A stretch of 8,844 nucleotides of DNA from UBA11524 sp045591175. GTDB lineage: Bacteria > Bacillota > Clostridia > Christensenellales > Aristaeellaceae. This document shows positions 1-6,267 of this stretch, in pieces. A program made the translations under genes and the position numbers. The stretch's first letter is position 1; each line of letters starts with the position of its first letter. The stretch lies in contig JAZNSI010000025.1 in assembly GCA_045591175.1 (NCBI GenBank), forward strand, positions 1 to 8,844, given 5' to 3'. The notes under the pieces are model-generated. The model ran no database searches. It was not told the origin of the DNA and saw only the letters and a program-made list of their open reading frames with translations.

Positions 1-93
1 GAACTATTTCATGATGCGCCCGACAAAGTACCCCTCATCAGTGAAGACTGTCAAGCTGACTCTCTTTCCGTGCTTGCATGTTGTGAGTAATCG
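1..93. repeat. Left copy of 93-bp terminal direct repeat
   Basis: These bases are identical, by direct reading, to 8752-8844, the last bases of the window. The repeat holds the 3' end of the minus-strand gene that stops at 4-6 and shows no inverted repeat or integrase-site look. The simplest reading is an assembly overlap from a closed circle or a tandem array with an 8,751-bp period, rather than a biological terminal repeat. Confidence 0.95.
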
Positions 94-396
94 GGTGAAT
101 GTCCCCTCAGATGCAGAATCAGGATCCCATACGGATTCAAGAATAGAAGTAATGGGGTGCTTGGTATCCTCTGTTGTTAAGATGGAACAGATACACCCTG
201 ACCTGTCATTGCATACTGAGATGTACATGAGCGAGCAGCTGGCGATTAGTACAGACAGGATGATGATCAGCAGCAGCGTTTGCCAGAAAACCGACAGACG
301 CTGCTTTGTATTTTTGCATCGATTTACAACTCGTTTACATTCTTGCCATTTACGTCTTATCTCGTTCGGTGCTATACTAAAAGCGAGGTGATTCAA
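4..396 (-). CDS. Small single-pass membrane protein, unknown function (start uncertain)
   Basis: This 130-codon minus-strand frame encodes a basic N-terminus (about residues 1-37), one strong hydrophobic segment at about 38-60 (LLLIIILSVLIASC core) and a roughly 70-residue, probably extracytoplasmic, tail with several cysteines (C66, C71 and C73 region) and a basic C-terminus. From about codon 32 onward the codons look like those of the neighbouring genes. The first 30 or so codons are AT-rich and overlap the regulator's promoter. The only available start is a TTG at 396-394, which lacks a Shine-Dalgarno sequence and overlaps the divergent regulator's start codon. No other ATG or GTG precedes the membrane segment. 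It could be a real small membrane protein with a weak start or a 5'-eroded remnant. I do not recognise the family. The plus-strand frame over the same bases lacks any comparable protein character. Confidence 0.45.
   Translation of the reverse strand: MNHLAFSIAPNEIRRKWQECKRVVNRCKNTKQRLSVFWQTLLLIIILSVLIASCSLMYISVCNDRSGCICSILTTEDTKHPITSILESVWDPDSASEGTFTRLLTTCKHGKRVSLTVFTDEGYFVGRIMK
323..344 (+). promoter_or_regulatory. Candidate response-regulator box upstream of the regulator operon
   Basis: TTTACA at 323-328 and TTTACA at 334-339 are direct repeats separated by 5 bp, giving an 11-bp period. Such direct repeats are typical of OmpR-family binding sites. The sequence ACAACTCGTTTACA (326-339) recurs with one mismatch as ACAACTCGCTTACA at 2661-2674, in front of the effector operon. 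Both lie about 70 bp ahead of their start codons (70 and 69 bp). This suggests that the linked regulator controls both operons, including its own. Binding itself is inferred. Confidence 0.6.
349..378 (+). promoter_or_regulatory. Candidate sigma-A promoter of the regulator operon
   Basis: A -35-like TTTACG (349-354) and a -10-like TATACT (373-378) are separated by 18 bp, just downstream of the TTTACA direct repeats. The predicted transcription start, near 385, leaves only about 11 nt before the regulator's ATG, so the leader would barely include the GAGGTG ribosome binding site. The -10 is good and the -35 is moderate, which fits an activated promoter. Confidence 0.5.
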
Positions 397-1061
397 TGAA
401 AAAGTGCATTTTAGTCGTTGAAGATGATCCTGCGATCTCCCGGCTAATTGAAAGCAATCTGCTTGTTGCCGGATATGAACCTGTCTGTGCTATGGACGGC
501 AGACAGGCGCTTGATGCAATCTCTGCCCATCATTTCGATCTTGCTCTGTGCGATATTATGCTGCCGGAACTGGACGGCTTTGAGCTGCTGCCCTATATGC
601 AGGAGCGAAATATCCCCGTGATTTATGTGTCTGCCAAAGCGGATGTACAAAGCCGCGTTCAAGGTCTCCGCCTTGGTGCAGAGGACTATCTGGTCAAACC
701 CTTCGATATTCTGGAGCTTCTTGTGCGCATGGAAAAGGTGCTGGCCCGCAGTGCCCCGACAGAAAACAAGATCACATATCAGGATATCACGGTCGATCTG
801 GACAGCCGATCCGTGCATAAAGCCGGGGAACTGATCTCCCTCAAGCCCATGGAATACGAGCTGCTTTGTACCTTCATGAAGCACCCCGGTATGGTGCTGA
901 CCCGTGAGAAGCTGCTGCGTCAGGTGTGGGGGGATGAGTACATCGGCGAGACCCGCACGGTGGACGTACATGTTGCAGCATTGCGAAAGAAGCTCGGACT
1001 GACCGAACAGCTTGCGACAGTATTCAAGCTGGGTTACCGGCTGGAGGGCGAAATGAAATGA
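396..1061 (+). CDS. OmpR-family response regulator
   Basis: This 221-residue DNA-binding response regulator is the cytoplasmic output half of a two-component system. The receiver domain (about 3-115) shows the acidic pocket E9-D10-D11, the phosphoacceptor D53 in CDIMLPELDG, the switch residue S79 and the conserved K101 in KPFD. A winged-helix OmpR/PhoB domain follows (about 125-218), with LKPMEYELL, the REKLLRQVWG segment, the RTVDVHVAALRKKL recognition region and the terminal GYRLE hairpin. Length and domain order are typical. The ATG at 396 has a GAGGTG site 5 nt upstream. The stop overlaps the kinase start in an ATGA junction, so the two are translationally coupled. TTTACA direct repeats ahead of this gene and of the effector operon are the likely targets. 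The target set is inference. The family assignment is firm. Confidence 0.96.
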   Translation: MKKCILVVEDDPAISRLIESNLLVAGYEPVCAMDGRQALDAISAHHFDLALCDIMLPELDGFELLPYMQERNIPVIYVSAKADVQSRVQGLRLGAEDYLVKPFDILELLVRMEKVLARSAPTENKITYQDITVDLDSRSVHKAGELISLKPMEYELLCTFMKHPGMVLTREKLLRQVWGDEYIGETRTVDVHVAALRKKLGLTEQLATVFKLGYRLEGEMK

Positions 1062-2482
1062 AACTATGGCTGAAGCAAACGCTGATCTGTCTGTTGGTGA
1101 TCATGCTGGCATTCTGTGCCTGCCTGTACTTCTTTGTTGTCCAGCAGACGCAACAGATGCTGGACGATGCACAGAATAGCGCTTTGCAAAATACAAATGT
1201 CTTTTGCGAGCATCTGGCTACGCTGGATCGAACCAGCAATACCGGATACGGTACGGATGAGACCACCCTTCGTGCGCTGATCCAGTACACCTTTTCGAGC
1301 TATGCGCATTTGCTGCAGAGCAAGAATTACTCCTATTCTCTGGTGATGGATGGTGCCTATCTCTATAACATTTCAGCTTATCAGCCTATGCAGCTGCTGC
1401 CGGTGAACGAGCAGGTCATTACCGCTCAACGACTGGTGGAAATGAACGGCGTTCCGCTGCTGGTCACCACCAGAAATACGACTGTACTCAATCTCCCAAT
1501 CACCGTATATACCGTTCAGGATGCTTCCGATACCTTTGCGCGTATTGACACTCTGACTCGCAATGCTCAACTGGCACTATTGGCCTGTCTGCTGTTGAGC
1601 GGAATCCTGCTGCCGCTGACGCTGCGTCGCACTCTGCGCCCGCTGCGGAAGCTGACACAGGTCAGCGAGGAGATTTCCAGCGGTGAATACTCCCTGCGGT
1701 CAAAGATCGAATCGCAAGATGAAGTGGGTGAACTTTCCGCCTCCTTTGATCACATGGCGGAAACTGTGGAGCAAAAGATCCTCGACCTGGAAGAACAGGC
1801 CCGTCGCCGCGAGCTGTTGCTGGGTGCGCTGACCCATGAAATGAAAACGCCTATGACGGCGATCATCGGCTTCTCGGACAGCCTGATCTCCATGCCCCTG
1901 ACAGAAGAGAAGCGGATGGAAGCATCCCATGAAATTCATGAAGCTGCCCTGCGCACGGAGCGTCTGAGTCAGAAGATGATGCAGCTGATCGCCATGACGG
2001 ATTGTCCGGTGCTGGTGAAGCGCAGGCTTTCGGTGGATGATCTGTTCCAGCAAATTCAGAGCATGATGCAGGAGTCTTTGGCAAACAAGGAGCTGTCGTT
2101 GTCAGTCTATACGGAGAGCGACTTCCTGCAAGGCGACGCCGACCTGATTATCTGTCTGTTGACCAACCTGATCGACAACGCCATCAAAGCCAGCCAGCCC
2201 GGACAGGAAATCAGCATAACTGCATCTGAAAGAGATACAGCCTACCAGCTATCCGTCAGTGACCATGGTAGCGGTATTCCTGCGGACAAGATTGCGCTGG
2301 TGACGGAGCCTTTCTACCGGGTGGACAAGGCCCGCAGCCGCAAAATGGGCGGCGCTGGTCTTGGCTTGTCCCTATGCCAGATGATCGCACAGGCCCACGG
2401 AGGCAGTTTGCAGATCGAGAGCACTGTCGGCAGCGGTACAACCATCACCATGGTATGGCCCAAGGAGGGTAGCAATGAATAA
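1058..2482 (+). CDS. Sensor histidine kinase with extracytoplasmic domain
   Basis: This 474-residue membrane histidine kinase would autophosphorylate and pass phosphate to the regulator encoded just upstream. Two membrane segments (about 7-28 and 170-189) bracket an extracytoplasmic domain of about 140 residues (30-169). I cannot assign that domain, although its YTVQDASDTFARI end is reminiscent of PAS/Cache-like sensor folds. A HAMP domain follows (about 190-243), then a HisKA domain with H260 in LTHEMKTP, and an ATPase domain with the N-box (LLTNLIDNA, N370 and N374), G1 (DHGSGIP, 402-408), F-box (EPFYRVD) and G2 (GGAGLGLSL, 431-439). All catalytic motifs are intact. GGAGGG lies 9 nt before the ATG. 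The sensor domain separates it from BceS-type intramembrane kinases, which lack such a domain, so it probably senses a ligand directly or through a secreted partner. The ligand is unknown. Confidence 0.96.
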   Translation: MKLWLKQTLICLLVIMLAFCACLYFFVVQQTQQMLDDAQNSALQNTNVFCEHLATLDRTSNTGYGTDETTLRALIQYTFSSYAHLLQSKNYSYSLVMDGAYLYNISAYQPMQLLPVNEQVITAQRLVEMNGVPLLVTTRNTTVLNLPITVYTVQDASDTFARIDTLTRNAQLALLACLLLSGILLPLTLRRTLRPLRKLTQVSEEISSGEYSLRSKIESQDEVGELSASFDHMAETVEQKILDLEEQARRRELLLGALTHEMKTPMTAIIGFSDSLISMPLTEEKRMEASHEIHEAALRTERLSQKMMQLIAMTDCPVLVKRRLSVDDLFQQIQSMMQESLANKELSLSVYTESDFLQGDADLIICLLTNLIDNAIKASQPGQEISITASERDTAYQLSVSDHGSGIPADKIALVTEPFYRVDKARSRKMGGAGLGLSLCQMIAQAHGGSLQIESTVGSGTTITMVWPKEGSNE

Positions 2483-2639
2483 GAAAGGAATCATCGCTTT
2501 AGTTGTGCTGCTTCTGCTGGCGGCAGCACTCATTTGTGGGCTGCCCTTCACAGCAGATAGGATCATTGATGATCGTATGAATCAGACTGTCATGGAGACC
2601 GCTACACCGCCACCATCATTCGATGATTATCAGCAATAA
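2475..2639 (+). CDS. 54-residue single-pass membrane peptide in the two-component operon
   Basis: This short gene starts inside the last codons of the kinase gene (8-nt overlap, ATGAATAA). It has a near-ideal AAGGAGG site 6 nt upstream, so coupled translation is likely. The product begins MNKKG, has a hydrophobic segment at about 6-24 (IIALVVLLLLAAALICGL), and ends in a 30-residue polar tail with a proline stretch (TPPPSFDD). The ALIC sequence is not a canonical lipobox because Ile precedes the Cys, and no good signal-peptidase site is evident, so I read it as a membrane-anchored peptide with an external tail. Its position suggests an accessory to the kinase, for example an adaptor or inhibitor, but nothing in the sequence proves that. 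The family is not recognised. Confidence 0.75.
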   Translation: MNKKGIIALVVLLLLAAALICGLPFTADRIIDDRMNQTVMETATPPPSFDDYQQ

Positions 2640-2646
2640 GCCAACA

Positions 2647-2680
2647 TTTACAACTTGAACACAACTCGCTTACAACTTGA
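2647..2680 (+). promoter_or_regulatory. Candidate response-regulator box, three 11-bp direct repeats
   Basis: Three repeats with an 11-bp period lie in the gap before the first secreted-protein gene: TTACAACTTGA (2648-2658), ACACAACTCGC (2659-2669) and TTACAACTTGA (2670-2680). The outer two are identical and the middle one matches at 7 of 11 positions. Positions 2661-2674 match 13 of 14 bases of the box upstream of the regulator gene. Tandem sites one helical turn apart fit cooperative binding by an OmpR-family dimer. There is no terminator between the 54-residue peptide gene and this region, so some readthrough from the upstream operon is possible. Confidence 0.65.
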
Positions 2681-2701
2681 TGCGGACTATTACAAGCAGC
2701 G

Positions 2702-2713
2702 CATGGTACCATG
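2702..2713 (+). promoter_or_regulatory. 12-bp palindrome overlapping a possible -10 of the effector operon
   Basis: CATGGTACCATG is a perfect 12-bp palindrome. It contains TACCAT (2707-2712), which matches the -10 consensus at 4 of 6 positions and sits 17 nt before the ATG at 2730. That is the same distance as the -10 of the regulator operon has from its own ATG. No convincing -35 exists, as expected if the promoter needs an activator. TATTAC (2688-2693) is an equally scoring alternative -10. The exact promoter is therefore uncertain. Confidence 0.3.
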
Positions 2714-2729
2714 AACATGGAGGTGAAAG

Positions 2730-3896
2730 ATGATGAAAAGACTCCTTTCATGGATGTTCATGTGCTGCTTTTTGCTGCCCTGCGCGGCGCTTGCCGATGT
2801 TGCATCGCAGGTGAATGCGCCTGGGCACACCACTGAAACCTTTTCTTCCAATACAGGCAAGGTGGTCATCACGCTGGATGCAAACGTGACTGTCCCCGAC
2901 GCAGAAAAGGCGCAGACCTACCTGGCAACGCCACGCCTGTTCACAACGGAAGAAGCAGATGCTATGGCCAAGGCTGTTTTCGGCAGCCGCGCTTATACAT
3001 ACGCAGGAACGGGCAACTACAGTGAAAGCGCGCCAGTGCGTGTGTATGAATCCGTCGCTACGGTGCTGGATATTGGCAAAGAGTGGCCTGAGTACACGTT
3101 CGATGTTTATCAATCCACCAAGAACAATGGCGCGGCCGATTGGGTGGAAGCGAGGCTGGAGCGTTGGCAGGTGAACGGCGAGCCGATTTACTGGATGGTA
3201 GATCCTGGACATGATATGCAGTTGAACGTCACGCCAAACGGCTGTGCTGTGACCTATGAAGAAGCCCGAATGATTGCCGATACGGCCATACATGCCTTTG
3301 CGCCCAACTTTACCTGCATGGCGCAGGGTGTGATAGATGGCGAACTCGCCGGTATGGAAACAAAGGATGGCAAGCTTTCTTATACGAATGAGCAGCAGGC
3401 GTGGATTTTGTGGTATACCCGCGACGATCTTGCGATGCCCGTCACGGCTGAGGGCACTACCCCGTCCGGCGATTATAGCCGCCAGCATCAGCATGAGCGA
3501 ATCATTGTCGTCGTCACCGATGAAGGTATTCGTGGGATGAATTATCAGTTTCCGCATGATGTGACCGTATTGCAGGATAATTGCACATTGCTGCCTTTCG
3601 ATCAGATCATGGATGTGGTGCGTAAAGTAATGCCCTTGTCCCTTGGCTGGCTGGAATCCAGTTACAGCGATATCCGGGTGCATATCACTGATGTTCGACT
3701 GGGCTATATGCGTGTAATGAGCAAGGACAATCCGGATTGCTATGAATATATACCTGTTTGGGACTTCTTTGGAACGCAGGAATGTCGCAAAACAAAGAAC
3801 GGGAATATCGTCTCTGAGCATTCTTCATCCTTCATCAGTCATTTTACCGTAAATGCGCTTGATGGTACCGTAATTGATCGTAACTATGGCTATTGA
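2730..3896 (+). CDS. Secreted PepSY/YycI-like protein, paralog 1 of 3
   Basis: This 388-residue exported protein has a signal peptide (basic start, hydrophobic core about 6-18, likely cleavage after ALA at residue 22) and no other membrane segment. The mature part shares with the next two genes an SNTGK block (40-44), an EEARMIAD helix (177-184), LPFDQIM (288-294), RLGYM (323-327), PVWDFFG (342-348) and the terminal DGTVIDRNYGY. The PVWDF plus DG-V-I ending resembles PepSY and YycI-type folds, but only by eye. It may belong to the clostridial family catalogued as DUF6034; that is from memory. It shares C172, C196, C285 and an HxH motif (H253, H255) with paralog 3. GGAGG lies 6 nt before the chosen ATG; an ATG one codon later is also possible. 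Function is unknown; the context suggests an envelope-stress or antimicrobial-peptide role. Confidence 0.85.
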   Translation: MMKRLLSWMFMCCFLLPCAALADVASQVNAPGHTTETFSSNTGKVVITLDANVTVPDAEKAQTYLATPRLFTTEEADAMAKAVFGSRAYTYAGTGNYSESAPVRVYESVATVLDIGKEWPEYTFDVYQSTKNNGAADWVEARLERWQVNGEPIYWMVDPGHDMQLNVTPNGCAVTYEEARMIADTAIHAFAPNFTCMAQGVIDGELAGMETKDGKLSYTNEQQAWILWYTRDDLAMPVTAEGTTPSGDYSRQHQHERIIVVVTDEGIRGMNYQFPHDVTVLQDNCTLLPFDQIMDVVRKVMPLSLGWLESSYSDIRVHITDVRLGYMRVMSKDNPDCYEYIPVWDFFGTQECRKTKNGNIVSEHSSSFISHFTVNALDGTVIDRNYGY

Positions 3897-3968
3897 GGTG
3901 AATAACATGAAAAAAGTGATTGCTTTGCTGCTTGCGCTGATGCTGCCGGTGTGTGCCGGAGCGGAGAC
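3885..3968 (+). repeat. Duplicated gene junction, copy 1
   Basis: This 84-bp stretch covers the end of paralog 1, the GAGGTG site and the signal-peptide region of paralog 2. It aligns without gaps to 5101-5184, where paralog 2 meets paralog 3, with 12 mismatches. It marks a tandem gene duplication whose unit ran from stop region to stop region. Most mismatches fall at synonymous codon positions. Confidence 0.85.
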
Positions 3969-5112
3969 GATTATCCAGCAGGTGGATGCACCACAGCATT
4001 ATCAGGCTTCATATTACTCCAACACCGGAAAGACGGAAATCCTCATAGATGCTGTCGTCCATATTCCGAATGCCGACCATGTCAACACCTATGAGGTCGC
4101 TGGCCGTGATGCAACAACGCAAGATGCGATGCTGCTGGCTCTGGCATGTGCACCTGATACAGACTGGATAAACGATTGGTTCAGCACCCAGATGGATCTT
4201 GAAACGGCCAACGGATATAAAAGTGCTGATTACTCCTATAGTTGGTGGCCGTTGTCTGACGGCAGTGCAGATTATTCGCCCTATCAATATGGGCATCCCT
4301 GTGCTGAAGTGATCGCCATGAATTATGCCAAGGAAACTGTATTCGGTCTCCGCCGGGAAACCGCACAGACTATCTACACATATGATTATGGCACAATCAA
4401 TGAACCAAGTTTCTACGCATCAAGTGCCTACATGGACGAAGGTGACAGCACACCGCGCCCGGATGGGGATAAACTGCCCGATCAGCCGATCACTTATGGA
4501 GAAGCAATGGCCATCGCAGAGACCTTCATTCGGCATATTTCTCCGGACTTCCAGTGCGTCCTGTATGGCTCCGCTTCTGGTGAACGTACCTCCCGCCGCG
4601 CATATGCATTCCGATTCATGCGGGTAGTGGATGATGTGCCGGTTACTTACGCTCATTGGGGTCTGTCAGGCGATGATCTTGACGATCAGCAGTATACCTC
4701 ACCGCCTAAAATGGAGGAGATCACCTGTGTCATCGATCAGGGGCGTATTGTATCCGCTTATTGGTGCAATCCGTGGGAAATTGGAGGTATCCTGCAGGAG
4801 GATGTTCCGCTGATTCCCTTTGATCAGATCATGAACATTTTCGGGACGATTGCCCCATTGACGATACAGAACATGGAGAACGAGTACAAGTTCTTGGGTG
4901 GCAGCGGCAACCGCTGGGAGATCACAGAGATTCGCTTTGGCTATATGCCGGTTCTCCGAAAGGATAACAGCGGCTTGTGGGAGTTGCGTCCAGTGTGGGA
5001 CTTCATTGGCATCCGTTCCTTCGCCAAGGAATACTACGACTGGCCGGGTAACTGTGCTTTGACCATTGACGCCATTGATGGTACCGTCATCGACAGAGGA
5101 TATGGCTATTGA
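3907..5112 (+). CDS. Secreted PepSY/YycI-like protein, paralog 2 of 3 (divergent)
   Basis: This 401-residue exported protein begins 10 nt after the stop of paralog 1. The frame is open upstream to 3874, but the ATG at 3907 is chosen because it has GAGGTG 6 nt upstream and opens a classic signal peptide (MKKVIALLLALMLPV, likely cut after CAGA at residue 19). The mature part keeps SNTGKT, a YGEAMAIAE helix (about 197-205), PFDQIM (304-309), RFGYM, PVWDFIG (362-368) and the terminal DGTVIDRGYGY. It is the odd member of the trio: it has a longer, aromatic-rich middle (ADYSYSWWPL region, about 107-116), lacks the HxH motif, and keeps only one (C217) of the three cysteines shared by paralogs 1 and 3. 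It may bind a different ligand. No enzymatic motif is visible; function unknown. Confidence 0.85.
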   Translation: MKKVIALLLALMLPVCAGAETIIQQVDAPQHYQASYYSNTGKTEILIDAVVHIPNADHVNTYEVAGRDATTQDAMLLALACAPDTDWINDWFSTQMDLETANGYKSADYSYSWWPLSDGSADYSPYQYGHPCAEVIAMNYAKETVFGLRRETAQTIYTYDYGTINEPSFYASSAYMDEGDSTPRPDGDKLPDQPITYGEAMAIAETFIRHISPDFQCVLYGSASGERTSRRAYAFRFMRVVDDVPVTYAHWGLSGDDLDDQQYTSPPKMEEITCVIDQGRIVSAYWCNPWEIGGILQEDVPLIPFDQIMNIFGTIAPLTIQNMENEYKFLGGSGNRWEITEIRFGYMPVLRKDNSGLWELRPVWDFIGIRSFAKEYYDWPGNCALTIDAIDGTVIDRGYGY

Positions 5113-5184
5113 GGTGAACAACATGAAGAAAATAATTGCCTTGTTGCTTGCATTGATGCTACCGGTGTGTGCTGGAGCAGAAAC
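5101..5184 (+). repeat. Duplicated gene junction, copy 2
   Basis: This is the second copy of the 84-bp junction at 3885-3968. It covers the end of paralog 2, the GAGGTG site and the signal-peptide codons of paralog 3. The end of paralog 3 does not carry the same intergenic sequence: it has TAAGGAG before the permease start. The array therefore stops at three copies. Confidence 0.85.
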
Positions 5185-6256
5185 ACTTCAGGATCGGCTT
5201 AGCGCACCTTCGCATGTTGTGGACACCTTCAAGTCTAACACCGGGAAAACAGTGATTACTGTGGACGCAGAGGTGCATGTTCCAGATGCTGATCGTATTC
5301 CCGTATATTCTGTGACCCCTCGGACTTTTTCGCAGGATGAATTGCAGGCGATGGCAGCTACCTGCTTCGGAAGTATCCCTTACAGCTTCGATTTTGAAGA
5401 GCAAGATAAAGAGGCTGGTACCTTTACCTATGTTAGTGCAAACGCTCAGGACGGTTCAGGTTGCTATTTGTCCGGTATCATGTGGCGGAATCCGCTGGGT
5501 ATTCTTCAGGAAGCAAAGGCTCTGTTTGAGAGAACAAATCCGATAACGGGCACCTGGTATCCAACAGAAAAGCATACGAATGTTTACTTGGGCAATCAGC
5601 CTGTTGGGTGTTCACTCACAAGAGATGGGGCGCAGCGCATAACAGATGAGGCGGTCCGCACATTTGCACCCGGTTTCTCCTGCGTCGGACAAGCTGTTAT
5701 CAGGGGAGAAAGCTCCAATGGTTCTGGTGAATACTCCGAAGACTACTCTGGGCAAGAGGCATGGGTGCTTTTCTATGGAAAAGACCTGGAATTGCCCGTG
5801 ACCTATGACACTGCTTTCCCAAACGACCTCCATAACCATGTGCATCATCCAGAAACCCTTGTCGTTGTTGTGGATGATGCTGGTATTGAAAGTATGCTGT
5901 TCAATGCCCCTTATTCCCTTAATGGAACTTTGGTGGAGAACTGTGTCCTCATACCCTTCGATCAGGTTATGTCGATTGCCGCTAAGCTGATGCCGCTGAA
6001 AATTGCTTCTTATGAGCAGTCGTATAGCGACATCCGCGTACATATCGCGGAAATCAGGCTTGGGTACATGTATACGCTGCAGAAGGACACACCTGGTGAA
6101 TATGTTCTGACGCCTGTGTGGGATTTTGTTGGCACAGTTGAATACCGGCGAAAAAAGAATGGTAAGATCACAGGTGAAAGCAGCGAACCCTTCACAAGCC
6201 GCTTGACTATCAATGCGATTGACGGAACGGTGATTGACCGAAATTACGGCTACTAA
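5123..6256 (+). CDS. Secreted PepSY/YycI-like protein, paralog 3 of 3
   Basis: This 377-residue exported protein begins 10 nt after paralog 2. The ATG at 5123 follows GAGGTG by 6 nt; upstream in-frame codons overlap the previous gene and are rejected. Its signal peptide differs from that of paralog 2 by one conservative residue (Ile for Val at position 4). The mature part is closer to paralog 1: SNTGKT (38-43), SYSDIRVHI, RLGYM, PVWDFVG, KNGKI and the terminal DGTVIDRNYGY. It has three cysteines in equivalent places (C163, C187, C274) and an HNHVHH cluster (237-242) where paralog 1 has HQH. Both precede a VVVxDxGI strand, so a metal or ligand site is possible. It directly precedes the transporter genes (11-nt gap), which ties the secreted proteins to the exporter. 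Molecular function is unknown. Confidence 0.85.
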   Translation: MKKIIALLLALMLPVCAGAETLQDRLSAPSHVVDTFKSNTGKTVITVDAEVHVPDADRIPVYSVTPRTFSQDELQAMAATCFGSIPYSFDFEEQDKEAGTFTYVSANAQDGSGCYLSGIMWRNPLGILQEAKALFERTNPITGTWYPTEKHTNVYLGNQPVGCSLTRDGAQRITDEAVRTFAPGFSCVGQAVIRGESSNGSGEYSEDYSGQEAWVLFYGKDLELPVTYDTAFPNDLHNHVHHPETLVVVVDDAGIESMLFNAPYSLNGTLVENCVLIPFDQVMSIAAKLMPLKIASYEQSYSDIRVHIAEIRLGYMYTLQKDTPGEYVLTPVWDFVGTVEYRRKKNGKITGESSEPFTSRLTINAIDGTVIDRNYGY

Positions 6257-6267
6257 GGAGCCATAGT

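Noticed and set aside
1..93. Terminal repeat as an integrase attachment site or phage terminal redundancy
   Set aside because: There is no integrase, terminase or phage gene, and the repeat lies inside a gene's 3' end without site-like symmetry. Assembly overlap of a circular or tandem unit explains it.
11..391. Plus-strand open frame opposite the minus-strand membrane-protein gene
   Set aside because: It has no ribosome binding site, hydrophobic segment or motif and runs through the regulator's promoter. The minus strand has better coding character.
444..971. Minus-strand open frame opposite the response regulator
   Set aside because: The regulator on the plus strand has all the family's catalytic residues; the antisense frame has none of its own.
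2748..3821. Long minus-strand open frame (about 357 codons) antisense to secreted paralog 1
   Set aside because: The plus-strand gene has a ribosome binding site, signal peptide and two paralogs with matching motifs. The antisense product shows no recognisable domain and is most simply a by-product of codon bias.
3874..3906. Upstream in-frame start extending paralog 2
   Set aside because: It would overlap the end of paralog 1 and bury the signal peptide. The ATG at 3907 has a correctly spaced GAGGTG. The same reasoning excludes the extension of paralog 3 to 5066.
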